From Sulfobacillus benefaciens (GTDB lineage: Bacteria; Bacillota; Sulfobacillia; Sulfobacillales; Sulfobacillaceae): DNA of 64,000 nucleotides. Both the position numbers and the translations under genes were made by a program. Shown piece by piece: positions 25,214 to 34,843 of this stretch (positions are counted from its first letter, which is position 1; each line of letters starts with the position of its first letter). The stretch is taken from NCBI GenBank assembly GCA_003023725.1, contig PXYT01000006.1, positions 34,526 to 98,525 on the forward strand. The letters are read 5' to 3'. Under the pieces are notes generated by a model. The model was not told where the DNA came from and did not search any database. It saw only the letters and a program-made list of their open reading frames with translations.

Positions 25214-26539
25214 TCATGAAGCAGAAGATGCGGCTTGGGACGTCGGAACCGCAATGGTGCTCAGAGGAATGGCGGTCAAAGATGGCGACCGGGTCCCGAA
25301 AATTAAAGTATGGCCCAAGAGTTGCGGTTCACTGGGCATAAAGCTGCCGCCCTGGGGACTTTGATTGAGCACTTGTCCTGTCTTGGCGTTCACATCCCAC
25401 AACGTCCCCTTACCGTCGCCGACCAAGAGCTGCCCGTGATAAAACAAAGGAGCCTGGGTGATTTGTTGATGATTAAGGGGAGTTTGCCATATCACCTGGC
25501 CCCCTCGCGCGTTTAAGGCGTAAAGTGATTTGGTGATGGGACTGCCGACGTAGAGTATGCCCTTATGATAGGTGGGAATACCGGACTCGTTGCTGGCGCG
25601 TCCGCTGGCGGAATAGGGTAAAGGCCCCGTGCCAAGGGGCTTCTGCCAGATGATCCGCCCGTTTGTTTTATTGAGATCGACCACACTGAATAAATTGCCG
25701 GATTTAGTGGTCCGGACGGTCTCAGTGTAAATGTTTTGGCCGACTATCAAGGGAGGGCAGTCATCCAAGGCTCCACTCACTCCGACAAAGCGGGTTTTCC
25801 AGGTGATGTCCCATTTCTTGAGATTGACGGCGTAGAAATCATAGGGGTAAGCTCCGCCAAAATAGAGGGTATGGCCTGACAGAGCGGGAGAGGCCATGCT
25901 CACATAACTGGCAATGGGCATTTCTCGCACAATATGGCCCGTATCGGGAGAAACATCCAACAACTGGTCCGATCCCCCGACCGAATACAGCTGACCATGC
26001 CAATAGACTGGAGTCGGCATATTTTCTCCGACGGTATTGTCTTGCCAGAGAACGTGTCCGGTTGTGGCGGAAAGGGCGATCAAGCTGCTGCTCCTTGTGC
26101 CTCTTATTGCCGAATGGCCGGGAACCGGGACGGAGGGGAAAAGGCTATTGCCGGTCCCGACAAACACCTTGCCGCCGACGACGACGGGTTTGGTCATAAC
26201 TTGATTGTTTACGGGGGTTTGCCATAAAATTTTGCCGGTGGTAGCGTTAATGGCGACCACCATATAAGGATTGGTCACTGTGCCTCCGTACACGACTCCT
26301 CGAACGACCACGGGATTCATGACGGCACCGCCATTATAGGTCCAGGAAACGGACAAGGGAGGGGAGTGATGGGCCCGGGCCGCGTGCGTGCGAAACATGG
26401 TGGACGACGTCAGACCTAGAGCCGGGTCGGTGACAGAGCCGGTATTGTGCAAAGGCCATGATATGCTGGCTACCAGGGCTGCCACCGCAGCGCTATACCA
26501 CGGCCATTTGATTCGTGCGGTTCCGATTTGCACACCCAT
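25214..26539 (-). CDS. Secreted PQQ-type beta-propeller protein
   Basis: 441 aa. N-terminal signal or anchor helix (WPWYSAAVAALVASISWP). From about residue 65 a series of propeller blades, each with the PQQ-repeat signature such as AINATTGKILWQTPV, ALSATTGHVLWQDNT, DLNKTNGRIIWQKPL, ALNARGGQVIWQTPL. It is probably extracellular. PQQ-dependent dehydrogenase activity cannot be claimed, because the catalytic Asp and vicinal-cysteine pattern of alcohol dehydrogenases is not evident. A BamB-like scaffold role is equally possible. A longer paralogue lies at 43515, and both end in AIPLxTI. An array of 11-base repeats stands upstream. Confidence 0.85.
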   Translation of the reverse strand: MGVQIGTARIKWPWYSAAVAALVASISWPLHNTGSVTDPALGLTSSTMFRTHAARAHHSPPLSVSWTYNGGAVMNPVVVRGVVYGGTVTNPYMVVAINATTGKILWQTPVNNQVMTKPVVVGGKVFVGTGNSLFPSVPVPGHSAIRGTRSSSLIALSATTGHVLWQDNTVGENMPTPVYWHGQLYSVGGSDQLLDVSPDTGHIVREMPIASYVSMASPALSGHTLYFGGAYPYDFYAVNLKKWDITWKTRFVGVSGALDDCPPLIVGQNIYTETVRTTKSGNLFSVVDLNKTNGRIIWQKPLGTGPLPYSASGRASNESGIPTYHKGILYVGSPITKSLYALNARGGQVIWQTPLNHQQITQAPLFYHGQLLVGDGKGTLWDVNAKTGQVLNQSPQGGSFMPSEPQLLGHTLIFGTRSPSLTAIPLSTIAVPTSQAASSAS

Positions 26540-26597
26540 ATAGGATTGCTCTCCTTAGCATGCAGACTAATATTGCGAATTGAAGTCTATCAACCAA

Positions 26598-26641
26598 GGC
26601 TGAAGCGTGGCTGAAGGCCAACTGAAAGTTGGCTGAAAAGA
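26598..26641 (-). promoter_or_regulatory. Four 11-bp-period direct repeats, OmpR/PhoB-type operator
   Basis: Read on the reverse strand: TTCAGCC-4-TTCAGTT-4-TTCAGCC-4-TTCAGCC. Four 7-mers each separated by exactly 4 bases, ending 58 bases before the ATG of the propeller gene. A TATTAG at 26567-26572 could be its -10. This is the arrangement bound by winged-helix response regulators of the OmpR/PhoB family. Confidence 0.65.
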
Positions 26642-27236
26642 CAAAGATAAGCTGCCCATGGACCCCGAAAAATTCTCTATCTTGCGGTATCATTTTCACG
26701 AAGGGGCAGGAAAGTGCGGACGGGAGATTACCTGTCTTCTTCAAGTGGTGTGTCGAGCCGAGACTGAGTGGTCCTGAAAGGTCGAATGACACGGCGTCTG
26801 AATGGACGGGGCGCTAAAGCCGCGAGGACAAGCGAGCAATACGCGTATGCCTTGGGCAACGGCTGCCGACAGCTGCTTCGCAGGCTTCCAACGGGGACGG
26901 GTATGACGGACTGTTAATTCAGCAAGCCTCTCAGTACAGTCCCGGCAAACCGGGGATGGGGAGGAATCTTTGGGGTGACGGGATTGTGAATGAGAAACGT
27001 TCCTTCCGCAGTATTGTCTCACCCGGTTGTGTGGGGCTTATGTGTAGGCAGTGCGGTTATAGCTTTCAGAGCGGCTGGAAACGCCAGAGTCCGGTAGATA
27101 AAGGGCAAGGATTTGGGCGCCGGGCTGGTTCTCACCCGTACGGTGTGGCAAATGTGGTAAATTAACTAAGTAGCATTGGACACGCCAAGAACCTTGTCTG
27201 AGATCATGGGGCGTTATGTCGCACCTGGACACACAT
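26642..27236. other. 595-base intergenic region before manC
   Basis: No convincing gene. A 41-codon frame from the ATG at 27040 starts MCRQCGYSFQSG (a zinc-ribbon-like CxxC) but lacks a ribosome site and the second CxxC. No known riboswitch recognised. Confidence 0.4.
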
Positions 27237-27253
27237 AAGGAGTCACAAATACT

Positions 27254-28300
27254 ATGGCACGATGGCTGGTAATTTTAGCGGGGGGACGGGGAGAACGGTT
27301 TTGGCCGTTGTCACGGATGATGCATCCCAAACAGTTCCTGACCCTCATGGGGAACCACAGTATGATTCGAACCACCCGCGACCGGGTCCGTTCACTCATC
27401 GGACCGGAAAACACGTGGGTGGTGACGGGTCAGGACTATGTCGAAAAAGTGAAAGCCAATTTGCCTGATGTCCCACCATCGCACATTTTGGGTGAGCCTG
27501 TCGGAAGGAATACGGCGCCGTCCATCACATGGGCTGCGATATCAATTTATCGGAGGGATCCGGACGCGGTCATATTGATCTTGCCGTCGGATCATCTGAT
27601 TAAATATCAGAAACGCTTTCAGAAGCTAGCCGATTTATCGTTACGAGCCGCTGAAGAGCGCGGCGGATTTTATACATTCGGTATTGTTCCGACTCATGCG
27701 GAAACGGGTTACGGTTATATTGAGAATGGGGTGGAAGTAGAGCACGGCATTTTGCGGGTCAAACGGTTTGTGGAAAAGCCGCCTGTGGAAGAGGCCCAAG
27801 TTATGGTGGAATCCGGGCGATTCTTTTGGAACTCAGGAATGTTTGCGTTTAGAGCCAACGAGTATTTATCGGCCGTAAAACGTTTTATTCCTGATTTGTT
27901 TGACGGCATGACGGCTCTAATGCGTGATCCTTATCGAGTAGACGTGATTTTCCCTGAACTTCCACAGGTCTCTGTCGACCACGGGATCATGGAAAAAGCG
28001 GAAGACGTCTATGTATTGCCGGCGGATATCGGGTGGGATGACGTGGGCACTTTTGCTGCCTTGGCTCGGCACCTGCCTCGCAACGACGAACAGAATGCAG
28101 CCCGGGGACACGCGATTTTCGTGGACAGCCAAAATGTTACGGCCATCAGCGAAGGACCTGTGGTGTCGTTTATTGGCGTGAAAGACTTGTTCGTTGTGGC
28201 AACAAAAGATGCTGTTCTCATTCTGTCTCCGGACCGCAGCCAGGATGTGCGTCAAGTGGTTCAGGCTCTTAAAGAAGGGCAGCATGAACATTTGTTGTAG
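27254..28300 (+). CDS. manC: Mannose-1-phosphate guanylyltransferase
   Basis: 348 aa. Makes GDP-mannose from GTP and mannose-1-phosphate for surface polysaccharide or glycoprotein. Signature GGRGERFWPLSR near residue 10 (nucleotide-binding), HPKQFL, PVGRNTAPSI, LPSDHLI and FVEKP, all standard for the ManC family. It lacks the C-terminal isomerase (cupin) domain of bifunctional enzymes. The ATG at 27254 follows AAGGAG with 11 bases spacing. It is probably co-transcribed with galU, 96 bases downstream. Confidence 0.93.
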   Translation: MARWLVILAGGRGERFWPLSRMMHPKQFLTLMGNHSMIRTTRDRVRSLIGPENTWVVTGQDYVEKVKANLPDVPPSHILGEPVGRNTAPSITWAAISIYRRDPDAVILILPSDHLIKYQKRFQKLADLSLRAAEERGGFYTFGIVPTHAETGYGYIENGVEVEHGILRVKRFVEKPPVEEAQVMVESGRFFWNSGMFAFRANEYLSAVKRFIPDLFDGMTALMRDPYRVDVIFPELPQVSVDHGIMEKAEDVYVLPADIGWDDVGTFAALARHLPRNDEQNAARGHAIFVDSQNVTAISEGPVVSFIGVKDLFVVATKDAVLILSPDRSQDVRQVVQALKEGQHEHLL

Positions 28301-28396
28301 GCAGATTTATTTGGGAAGCATCATCTAGCGACCCGGAACTAAGCGATGGCTGAAGGACCTTTTCGCGCATGCACACGAAAGGCAGGAACCAGATCT

Positions 28397-29290
28397 ATGA
28401 GAACTATCAGCAAAGCAGTTATACCGGCAGCGGGGCTGGGCACGCGGTTTCTGCCCGCCACAAAAGCTCAACCCAAAGAAATGATTTCTCTAATCGATAA
28501 ACCCACGATCCAGTATATTGTTGAAGAGGCCGTGTCATCGGGCATTGATGATCTCTTGGTTGTGATCGGACGGGATAAAGGGAGCATCGAAGATCATTTC
28601 GACCGAGCTCCCGAGCTCGAGGAGTTTCTTCGCAGCCGGGGCAAGACCGACTTACTGGAAGTGGTCATGAATGTGTCCCGTTTAGCCAATCTTCACTTTA
28701 TCAGGCAGAAAGAGCCCCTGGGTTTGGGGCACGCTGTGCTGTCTGCCCGGCTTCATGTGGGCCGGGAGCCGTTTGCCGTGCTATTAGGGGATGATGTCAT
28801 GCAGGCCCATCCTCCGGTTCTCAAACAACTCATGAATTTCTGGCGTCCCGATTATTCTGTTGTTGCCGTTCAGCCGGTGAGTCGGGAAGAAGCAAACCGC
28901 TATGGCATTGTCTACGGGAAATGGACATCTCAAGAATCTTTTCAGGTCTCCCATCTCGTGGAAAAGCCATCGGAGTCCGAGGCTCCGGAAAACCCTTTGG
29001 CCATCATGGGACGATATATTTTGTCACCGGCAGTGTTTTCTGTTCTGGAAGATATTTCGCCTGGCTCGGGAGGAGAGATCCAATTGACCGATGCGCTGGA
29101 TGTCTTGGCCCGCCAGGGGCGGCTCATCGCCGTGCCGTACCGAGGCAAGCGGTTTGATGTCGGAGAAAAGCTCGGATTTGTTAAGGCGACAATTGAGGCG
29201 GCACTGGACCGGGATGATTTGCGCGACGACGTTATCGTCTACCTTAAAAGTCTGGTTTCCCAATTGGAAATCGAAGATCCTTCGTTATAA
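28397..29290 (+). CDS. galU: UTP-glucose-1-phosphate uridylyltransferase
   Basis: 297 aa. Makes UDP-glucose for glycolipid, teichoic acid and polysaccharide synthesis. Motifs: VIPAAGLGTRFLPATKAQPK (nucleotide binding, catalytic Lys), KPTIQYIVEEA, GLGHAVLSA, VEKP, and SGGEIQLTDAL. The frame is open from 28346, but AAAGGCAGG precedes the ATG at 28397, which is also where homology begins. With manC it forms a sugar-nucleotide pair, and a terminator follows. Confidence 0.94.
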   Translation: MRTISKAVIPAAGLGTRFLPATKAQPKEMISLIDKPTIQYIVEEAVSSGIDDLLVVIGRDKGSIEDHFDRAPELEEFLRSRGKTDLLEVVMNVSRLANLHFIRQKEPLGLGHAVLSARLHVGREPFAVLLGDDVMQAHPPVLKQLMNFWRPDYSVVAVQPVSREEANRYGIVYGKWTSQESFQVSHLVEKPSESEAPENPLAIMGRYILSPAVFSVLEDISPGSGGEIQLTDALDVLARQGRLIAVPYRGKRFDVGEKLGFVKATIEAALDRDDLRDDVIVYLKSLVSQLEIEDPSL

Positions 29291-29350
29291 GGGTGTCCCG
29301 GGACCCCGACGCCAGGTCTTTCCATCCCCTGCGCCTACACTGTCTCGGTA

Positions 29351-29385
29351 GCGGCATACTGCCCCGTCGGCAGTGTGCCGCTTTT
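29351..29385 (+). terminator. Intrinsic terminator after galU
   Basis: 13-bp stem GCGGCATACTGCC/GGCAGTGTGCCGC (one G-U) followed by TTTT. Confidence 0.9.
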
Positions 29386-29467
29386 CTCGTGACCAAGAAC
29401 GTCTGGCACCGTGGAGGGTCTTGTGGCGGCAGGCCGTGTCTTAATTTTGGATGTGGTTTGCAGCCGG

Positions 29468-29522
29468 TGTCGAGAACTTCCATGTCATTCGCGTCAACAA
29501 TTACCATAAAGTGTCATATTAT
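29468..29522 (+). promoter_or_regulatory. Candidate spoIIE promoter with a Spo0A-box-like site
   Basis: TGTCGAG at 29468-29474 (Spo0A box TGTCGAA with one mismatch), then TCAACA (29494-29499), 17 bases, TATTAT (29517-29522). In Bacillus spoIIE is activated by Spo0A. The elements here are weak individually. Confidence 0.35.
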
Positions 29523-29584
29523 TTTTGTTATGGTACTGCATGAATGACGTTGGAAGGCCATTAAGGCAAGGAGTGTTCAGGTGT

Positions 29585-31723
29585 ATGGATCCGGTGAATT
29601 TAGGTCACGAACCCCTTTCGCGACTGCGTCATCATGAGAAATTATCGCTAAGAGGCGCGCAATTCAGTATGGCATTGCTTGGGTGGGTTCTGGGCCAAGC
29701 CATGATATATCACCGGCCGGCCCCATTTCTGTGGATTGCGCTGCTCCTAGTGTGGCCCAGATGGCGGCAGCTGTTTGGCCCCCTCATGGCGGGCGGAATC
29801 CTGGGAACGGCGCTGGGGATTAGTTATGTGTCGGCGCTCCTCGTTTTGGGGTGGGCTTTCAGTGTTCCCATTCCCTGGAGACGTTCGGGATGGCAATGGG
29901 CACAGTGGCCGCTTTTGGGTGTCGGGACGGCGTCTTTGTTTTTGTTCGGGCATGCCATTAACATCTTTGACGGGATTATAGCGGTGGTCGTTGCTGGTGG
30001 AGCAGTACTGCTCTATTGGGCGGCAGAACGTCAAATACAGGTTATCGACACCGGTCAGGGTGATCAAGGTACGTTAATTACAGGACTGGCTGCCATCGGG
30101 TCGGTTATTGCCGGCCTAGAAGGATGGAAGCTGGGGGCGTTTGCGCCCGGTCTTTTGGTCGGTGGAATGCTCATTCTCGTGGCGGCCGTCTTAAACGGGC
30201 CGGGAGGCGGTGCTGTGGCTGGAGCGACATTAGGCCTCACCTTAGCTGTTCGGAGCACGAGTCCGAGTCCGGATATCGGTATACTGGTCACAGGTGGATT
30301 TCTGGCCGGATTTCTGGCCGTTCGTTCTTGGCGTTTAGCCTCTTTAGGACTTATGTCCGGCATTGTCTTGTACGCGGTGCTGATTCAATTGCCGCGGGAA
30401 TTGACGGCTCTGTGGCTTTCTTTAGGCACTGCGTCCGTCATTGTTCAAACGATACCTGGATCTTTTGTCGAACTCGGGAAGGTATGGGCACAGTTGCTGG
30501 TGCAAGGGGATACGCCGGACACCTTGCCCGCCCGGTTGAATAAAATTTCCGGCGTTATGCAGGAGATGTCCTATGCTTTCCGCATTGATGACGAGGATCC
30601 GCCTCAAGAGACCAACTTGGTGGAAGCGGTGGTGTCGGGGGTGTGCCGCAAGTGCTCCCTTTATCGCACGTGCTGGGAAGATGAATTTTACCGTTCCTAC
30701 CGCAGTATTTTGGACTTGATGTCGACGGGAAAAGAGGAACTGCTGAATGTGGACGATTTGGGGGGAGGACTGGAAAAGCGCTGCATTCGGCCTGAAGCCA
30801 TAATTCAGTCTGCCAATATCCATTTGCAACGAGAACGGGAACGGGCGAACTTTCGTGTGCGCGTGAAAGAGTCAAGAGCTTTGGCCGAACGGCAATTAGG
30901 AGGATTGGCCGAACTCATTCGGGAAATGGGACAAGATTTTGCGGCCTCCAAACCCCGTGAAGGCGTAAAGAAAGTGCCCCCCAGACTGGATTATGCTGTA
31001 GGAGTGGCGAAGAGACCCCGCAAGGGAGGAGTCGTCAGCGGAGACAGTGACTTGGTCTGCGAACTGTCCAAAAACCGAGTGCTTTTCGGTTTGTCGGACG
31101 GGATGGGAGTCGGGCCACGGGCTGCATGGGAGAGCGGAACGGCCATGTCGTTGCTGGAACAATTGCTTGGAGCGGGTTTTTCCGCAAAACTGGCTGTCAG
31201 GGCGGTCAACACCACCTTGCTGCTTCGTTCTGTCGAGGATCATTTTGCCACTTTGGACTTACTGCTGATGGACCGCATTGGCCGAGGCGCCGAACTGATA
31301 AAAGTGGCGGCAGCTCCGACATTTTTTTGCCGCCAGGGGCGAGTCGAAGTTATTCGTTCTCACAGCCTGCCTGTGGGGATATTGAACGATGTGCCGGTGG
31401 AGGCTGTCTATCATACCTTAAATCCCGGTGACGTCCTGGTTATGCTCACGGACGGCGCCTTGGAATCACAGGAAATCAGTGCCGAAGACAAACTCCGCCG
31501 TTTGCTGAAAGAAATGCCTTTTGGAGATCCTCAGACGATGGCGGAAACGATTTTGAGCTATATGCTGGGTCATGATCAGGATGGCCGGGATGATGCGGCC
31601 GTCATCGTCGTTCAAATTCTGGAGCATAACCAGAGACGGCGGACGGTATCCTTCTCAGAGCGAGATGTTCCTGTTCGAGAGTGGCAAAGGCTGACGCCGC
31701 GCATCCTTCGCACGACTTGCTAA
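29585..31723 (+). CDS. spoIIE: Stage II sporulation protein E, PP2C phosphatase
   Basis: 712-aa membrane phosphatase that dephosphorylates SpoIIAA to release sigma-F in the forespore, and links to FtsZ. The N-terminal about 300 residues carry roughly ten transmembrane segments. A central regulatory region has cysteines in GVCRKCSLYRTCWED. The C-terminal PP2C domain shows LSDGMGVGPRAAWESG, MLTDGALES and GRDDAAVIVVQI with the metal-binding aspartates. The ATG at 29585 follows AAGGAG at 29568-29573. It is directly followed by tilS. The Bacillus genes yabS and yabT between them are missing. Confidence 0.94.
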   Translation: MDPVNLGHEPLSRLRHHEKLSLRGAQFSMALLGWVLGQAMIYHRPAPFLWIALLLVWPRWRQLFGPLMAGGILGTALGISYVSALLVLGWAFSVPIPWRRSGWQWAQWPLLGVGTASLFLFGHAINIFDGIIAVVVAGGAVLLYWAAERQIQVIDTGQGDQGTLITGLAAIGSVIAGLEGWKLGAFAPGLLVGGMLILVAAVLNGPGGGAVAGATLGLTLAVRSTSPSPDIGILVTGGFLAGFLAVRSWRLASLGLMSGIVLYAVLIQLPRELTALWLSLGTASVIVQTIPGSFVELGKVWAQLLVQGDTPDTLPARLNKISGVMQEMSYAFRIDDEDPPQETNLVEAVVSGVCRKCSLYRTCWEDEFYRSYRSILDLMSTGKEELLNVDDLGGGLEKRCIRPEAIIQSANIHLQRERERANFRVRVKESRALAERQLGGLAELIREMGQDFAASKPREGVKKVPPRLDYAVGVAKRPRKGGVVSGDSDLVCELSKNRVLFGLSDGMGVGPRAAWESGTAMSLLEQLLGAGFSAKLAVRAVNTTLLLRSVEDHFATLDLLLMDRIGRGAELIKVAAAPTFFCRQGRVEVIRSHSLPVGILNDVPVEAVYHTLNPGDVLVMLTDGALESQEISAEDKLRRLLKEMPFGDPQTMAETILSYMLGHDQDGRDDAAVIVVQILEHNQRRRTVSFSERDVPVREWQRLTPRILRTTC

Positions 31724-31808
31724 ACCAAGACCAGGCCTTGTTTGGTTCCGAAGTCTTAAAGCGATACACTGGAGATGAAATGGAGAAGATCAAGGGACGG
31801 GTTTTGCT

Positions 31809-33173
31809 GTGGAGCTCTCACAACTCGAAGATGTGTTTCTGCAACGGCTTCAACAATTGTGTCCTTCTCCGTCTCCTTTCGTTGTGGGCGTCAGTGGAGG
31901 AGCCGATTCCATGGCTTTGCTGACTTTGTTGGTGAACGTGCACAGCCGTTGGCCTGTTCCCATTGTTCCTGTGCATGTGGATCATGGCATCCGTTCCAAT
32001 TCGTCTGAAGACGCCCTGTTTGTGGAAGCGACATCGCGGGATCTTTTTGGGCTGGAGGTTGCCACAGAGCATATTCATGTGACACCTGAGACGGGTGAGT
32101 CGCTGGAAATGGCCGCACGCCGCGAGCGCTATGCCCTATTGGAGAAACACCGCCGCATGGCCGGGGAAGAGAGTTTGATTGTTGTGGGACATCATCGCCG
32201 GGACCAGGCGGAAACCGTGTTGATGCGTCTGGTTAACGGCACCGGCATTCAGGGATTGCAAGGAATGCGAGGCCGAAATGGGAAGATCATCCGGCCTTTG
32301 CTGACTTTTTCCCCCACCGATCTTCGTCATTACCTTCAACTTCGGCAGGTGCCGTGGCGTGACGATGAGTCCAATCAGGATATCAGGTTTTTTCGCAACC
32401 GGGTGCGCTGGGAATTGTTGCCTCTTTTAGCAGACCGCTTCAATCCGCAAATTGAAGAGACGCTGGCAGCTGTGGCTCAAAGGGCTCAGGAAGCCTATGC
32501 CGTCATTCATGAACAAGCTGAGGATTTCATGCACAGGGCCGGAATCCATTCCGATCAGGACATCCTTTTGCTGCCCACGGAGTTTGCTGCATTAAGGACA
32601 GCAGTTCAGGCCGACATTTTTGAAACAGTAGCGTCACGCTGGGGGGTGCGAGTGAACCGGGATCATATACAGCAGGCGATCCGGGGCCGGGCCAACTGGC
32701 CCCGGGGAATGCGTGTCGCACGCGATGGTCGCGGCCGGTGGGTCTTGAGCCGGCAGGAAAGACCAGCGGTGAGCGATCCTGTTTGGCCGGAACAGATCTT
32801 GCCAGAAGAAGGTTCGGTGGATCTTCCTCAAATGGGTCAACTCGTCATTTCGCTAACGCATTTTTCTGGCAGTCCCAGGGGAGTGGTGTCCGTTGACAAA
32901 AAACGGTGGCCCAGGCTCTGGGTAAGGCCTTGGCTCCATGGAGACCGGATAGAGCCTTTAGGCATGAAAGGCCACCACAAAAAAATAGGTGACATCTTCA
33001 CCGATAACAAGGTGCCGCGTAGCGACCGCCGGGGCTGGCCGCTTATTGTGGATGCTGGCGATCATAGCCGGGTCCTCGCAATCGCCGGCATTATGACAGC
33101 AGAGGATGCCCGCTGTGAAATGGGTGCGTTGTGCACCCGGATTCGTTACGTCAACGAGGCATTTCCATCCTGA
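31809..33173 (+). CDS. tilS: tRNA(Ile)-lysidine synthetase
   Basis: 454 aa. Modifies C34 of the CAU-anticodon tRNA-Ile to lysidine so that it reads AUA. The N-terminal PP-loop ATPase has SGGADS near residue 29, VHVDHGIR and GHHRRDQAET. A linker and a C-terminal substrate domain follow (LWVRPWLHGDRIEPLGMKGH, then KKIGDIFTDNKVP). The GTG at 31809 has only a weak, distant AAGGGA site. In Bacillus hpt and ftsH follow, but here 12.8 kb of other genes intervene and hpt is absent. Confidence 0.93.
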   Translation: MELSQLEDVFLQRLQQLCPSPSPFVVGVSGGADSMALLTLLVNVHSRWPVPIVPVHVDHGIRSNSSEDALFVEATSRDLFGLEVATEHIHVTPETGESLEMAARRERYALLEKHRRMAGEESLIVVGHHRRDQAETVLMRLVNGTGIQGLQGMRGRNGKIIRPLLTFSPTDLRHYLQLRQVPWRDDESNQDIRFFRNRVRWELLPLLADRFNPQIEETLAAVAQRAQEAYAVIHEQAEDFMHRAGIHSDQDILLLPTEFAALRTAVQADIFETVASRWGVRVNRDHIQQAIRGRANWPRGMRVARDGRGRWVLSRQERPAVSDPVWPEQILPEEGSVDLPQMGQLVISLTHFSGSPRGVVSVDKKRWPRLWVRPWLHGDRIEPLGMKGHHKKIGDIFTDNKVPRSDRRGWPLIVDAGDHSRVLAIAGIMTAEDARCEMGALCTRIRYVNEAFPS

Positions 33174-34175
33174 TTGGCTCCGGCTATGAACCTGGGACCG
33201 GGGCCCCAGGCTGTTAGAGAGGGAATACGGCCCAGGGAAGCCGTTGTCTAACGAATGGCATCGCTCCTTAATCTCACCAAGGGCAAAAGAGAAACGAGAC
33301 CATATCCCCGGAGCTTAAGGCCGTCACGCCCATTTCTTGACTCCCAACCGTTGTCGTGCAAACGGCCAAGCACCTTGCCGCCACGATGGGCGAAAGGGAA
33401 TCCTAGGTCGGCCGACTATATCCTGGCGACAAGAGAAGGGGCCAAGCAGCTAATACCTAGTGCCGGCGTGAGATCCAATCCCTCTGTGTTTTTCGCGGTC
33501 CTGCGTCACCATTTTGTCCATCGTCATCCTCTTGTGCCGCCGAGGGCGCCGGGACCCACCGTGAAGTGGGTCATTTTCATCATGGGACGGATAGACTTTC
33601 AGGTCCGACCTGGGCGTGAGCCATCATCGGTCCACCGGAAATTTCGCACCGATTCCTCCCATTGCCAGAATACACCTACCAGTGTGTGGGGTGGGTTGGA
33701 GAAAACTCTCGCCGCATGTCTTGGGATCATTTTCCCGGCAAACGTAGAGTCCGCCATGAGAGCCGCTCTGCACTTTGGTTTGGCCCAGGGATTCTGTGGC
33801 AGTGCAAAAGAGGCAGCGCTTCCTTTTTGAAATCTCGGAGGATCACGGCATGGATTTGTGACGCCGGTTCCTTGAGGAAGAAAACTTCTCCATTCTGCTA
33901 AAACTAGCATCAAATCGCTACTAATGACGAAATTTCCCCTCATTGTCCGAAAAGCCTTGAATGGCAAGGAGTTTGGCGTGCGTGCTCCTCTGTCACGTGT
34001 GCACTTTACAAGTAATATTACAACACGGGGGACAGGGTGTCCCCCCAACACACGATTGTGCCGCATGACTTTTGCTGAGTATTTTATATTCAGCGATGTA
34101 GATTTTGTCTACTCCAATTCACTAGTTGTGTAGTTCTAACTCCAACATCGCAAGCCGAACAAGAGAGGTGAAAAA
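33174..34175. other. 1-kb gap between tilS and the oxidase cluster
   Basis: No recognisable gene. Frames of 191 (forward) and 155 (reverse) codons overlap here but are Pro/Arg-rich, without ribosome sites or family motifs. Hairpins: CCTGGG/CCCAGG (33191-33210, behind tilS), GACCCAC/GTGGGTC followed by ATTTTC (33553-33578), GGGGGACA/TGTCCCCC (34027-34045), GCTGAGTAT/ATATTCAGC (34074-34094). The latter two may form a leader or terminator just before the cupredoxin gene. It marks the left edge of the inserted block. Confidence 0.5.
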
Positions 34176-34814
34176 ATGGCGGAACGTATTCCTGGTGAGA
34201 TGGCGGAATCGGATGCCCCCGACTGGAGTCGGCGTCAATTTCTCTGGGGTTTGGGAGGTCTGGCCGTCGTCGGCACCGTCTCTTTGTTGGGGCGGCAAGG
34301 CATCGTATCGGCGGCGCGGTCGATTTTTGGGTCCCCTGTGATGTCGGGGGCTGCCAAGTTATATGCTTTTGACTATTATTACGTGCCGAATTACATGGTG
34401 TGGCGTGTCGGCGATTATATGGAAGTGACATTCCAGAACCAAAGTCATACCCACTGGCACGAATGGACAATCGGACGGCATGTGAACGAAGCATATTTTC
34501 AAGCCTTTGGCGAGATGCCGGCGGATGCTTGGAAAGTGGATTTCTGGGATGGGGTTCCCGTGACCCTGAGCAACCCGTACAAGATTGACAACTTTGTTCC
34601 GCATGAAGCGGTGGTTACGTATAAAGGACCGAAATCTCTCTACAACATCGCCTCTGGCGGAGACTTTAGTCCGACTTTGAAACCTGGGGGCAGCCTAACT
34701 CTTTCCTTTCAAGTACCTGATAAGCCAGGGATCTGGGACTTCGGGTGCTTTGTCCAGCAGTACATTCACTACCGTACAGGCATGCGCGGCATTATCAAGA
34801 TTGTCAAGGCGTGA
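34176..34814 (+). CDS. Tat-exported cupredoxin-like protein
   Basis: 212 aa. The N-terminus has the twin-arginine motif SRRQFLWGLGGLAVVG (residues 18-33), so it is exported folded. The mature part is a cupredoxin fold: an early HTHWHEW and a C-terminal CFVQQYIHYRTGM close to the end. Type 1 copper sites usually read C-x4-H-x4-M. Here the spacing is C-x6-H-x4-M, two residues longer. Position just upstream of oxidase subunit II suggests that it donates electrons to the oxidase, like rusticyanin- or sulfocyanin-type proteins in acidophiles. That role is inferred. Confidence 0.78.
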   Translation: MAERIPGEMAESDAPDWSRRQFLWGLGGLAVVGTVSLLGRQGIVSAARSIFGSPVMSGAAKLYAFDYYYVPNYMVWRVGDYMEVTFQNQSHTHWHEWTIGRHVNEAYFQAFGEMPADAWKVDFWDGVPVTLSNPYKIDNFVPHEAVVTYKGPKSLYNIASGGDFSPTLKPGGSLTLSFQVPDKPGIWDFGCFVQQYIHYRTGMRGIIKIVKA

Positions 34815-34843
34815 AGAATGGGCGGTAAGAAGGGGTGAGGTGA

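Noticed and set aside
25214..26539. PQQ-dependent alcohol dehydrogenase
   Set aside because: Propeller repeats are clear, but the catalytic residues and adjacent-cysteine ring of dehydrogenases are not evident, so only a propeller fold is called.
26956..27165. Frame with CRQCGYSF, like a zinc-ribbon transposase tail
   Set aside because: Only one CxxC, no ribosome site and no neighbouring transposase sequence.
33255..33830. 191-codon forward frame after tilS
   Set aside because: Pro/Arg-rich product without motifs, no ribosome site, and overlapped by an equally long reverse frame (33599-34066) with the same faults.
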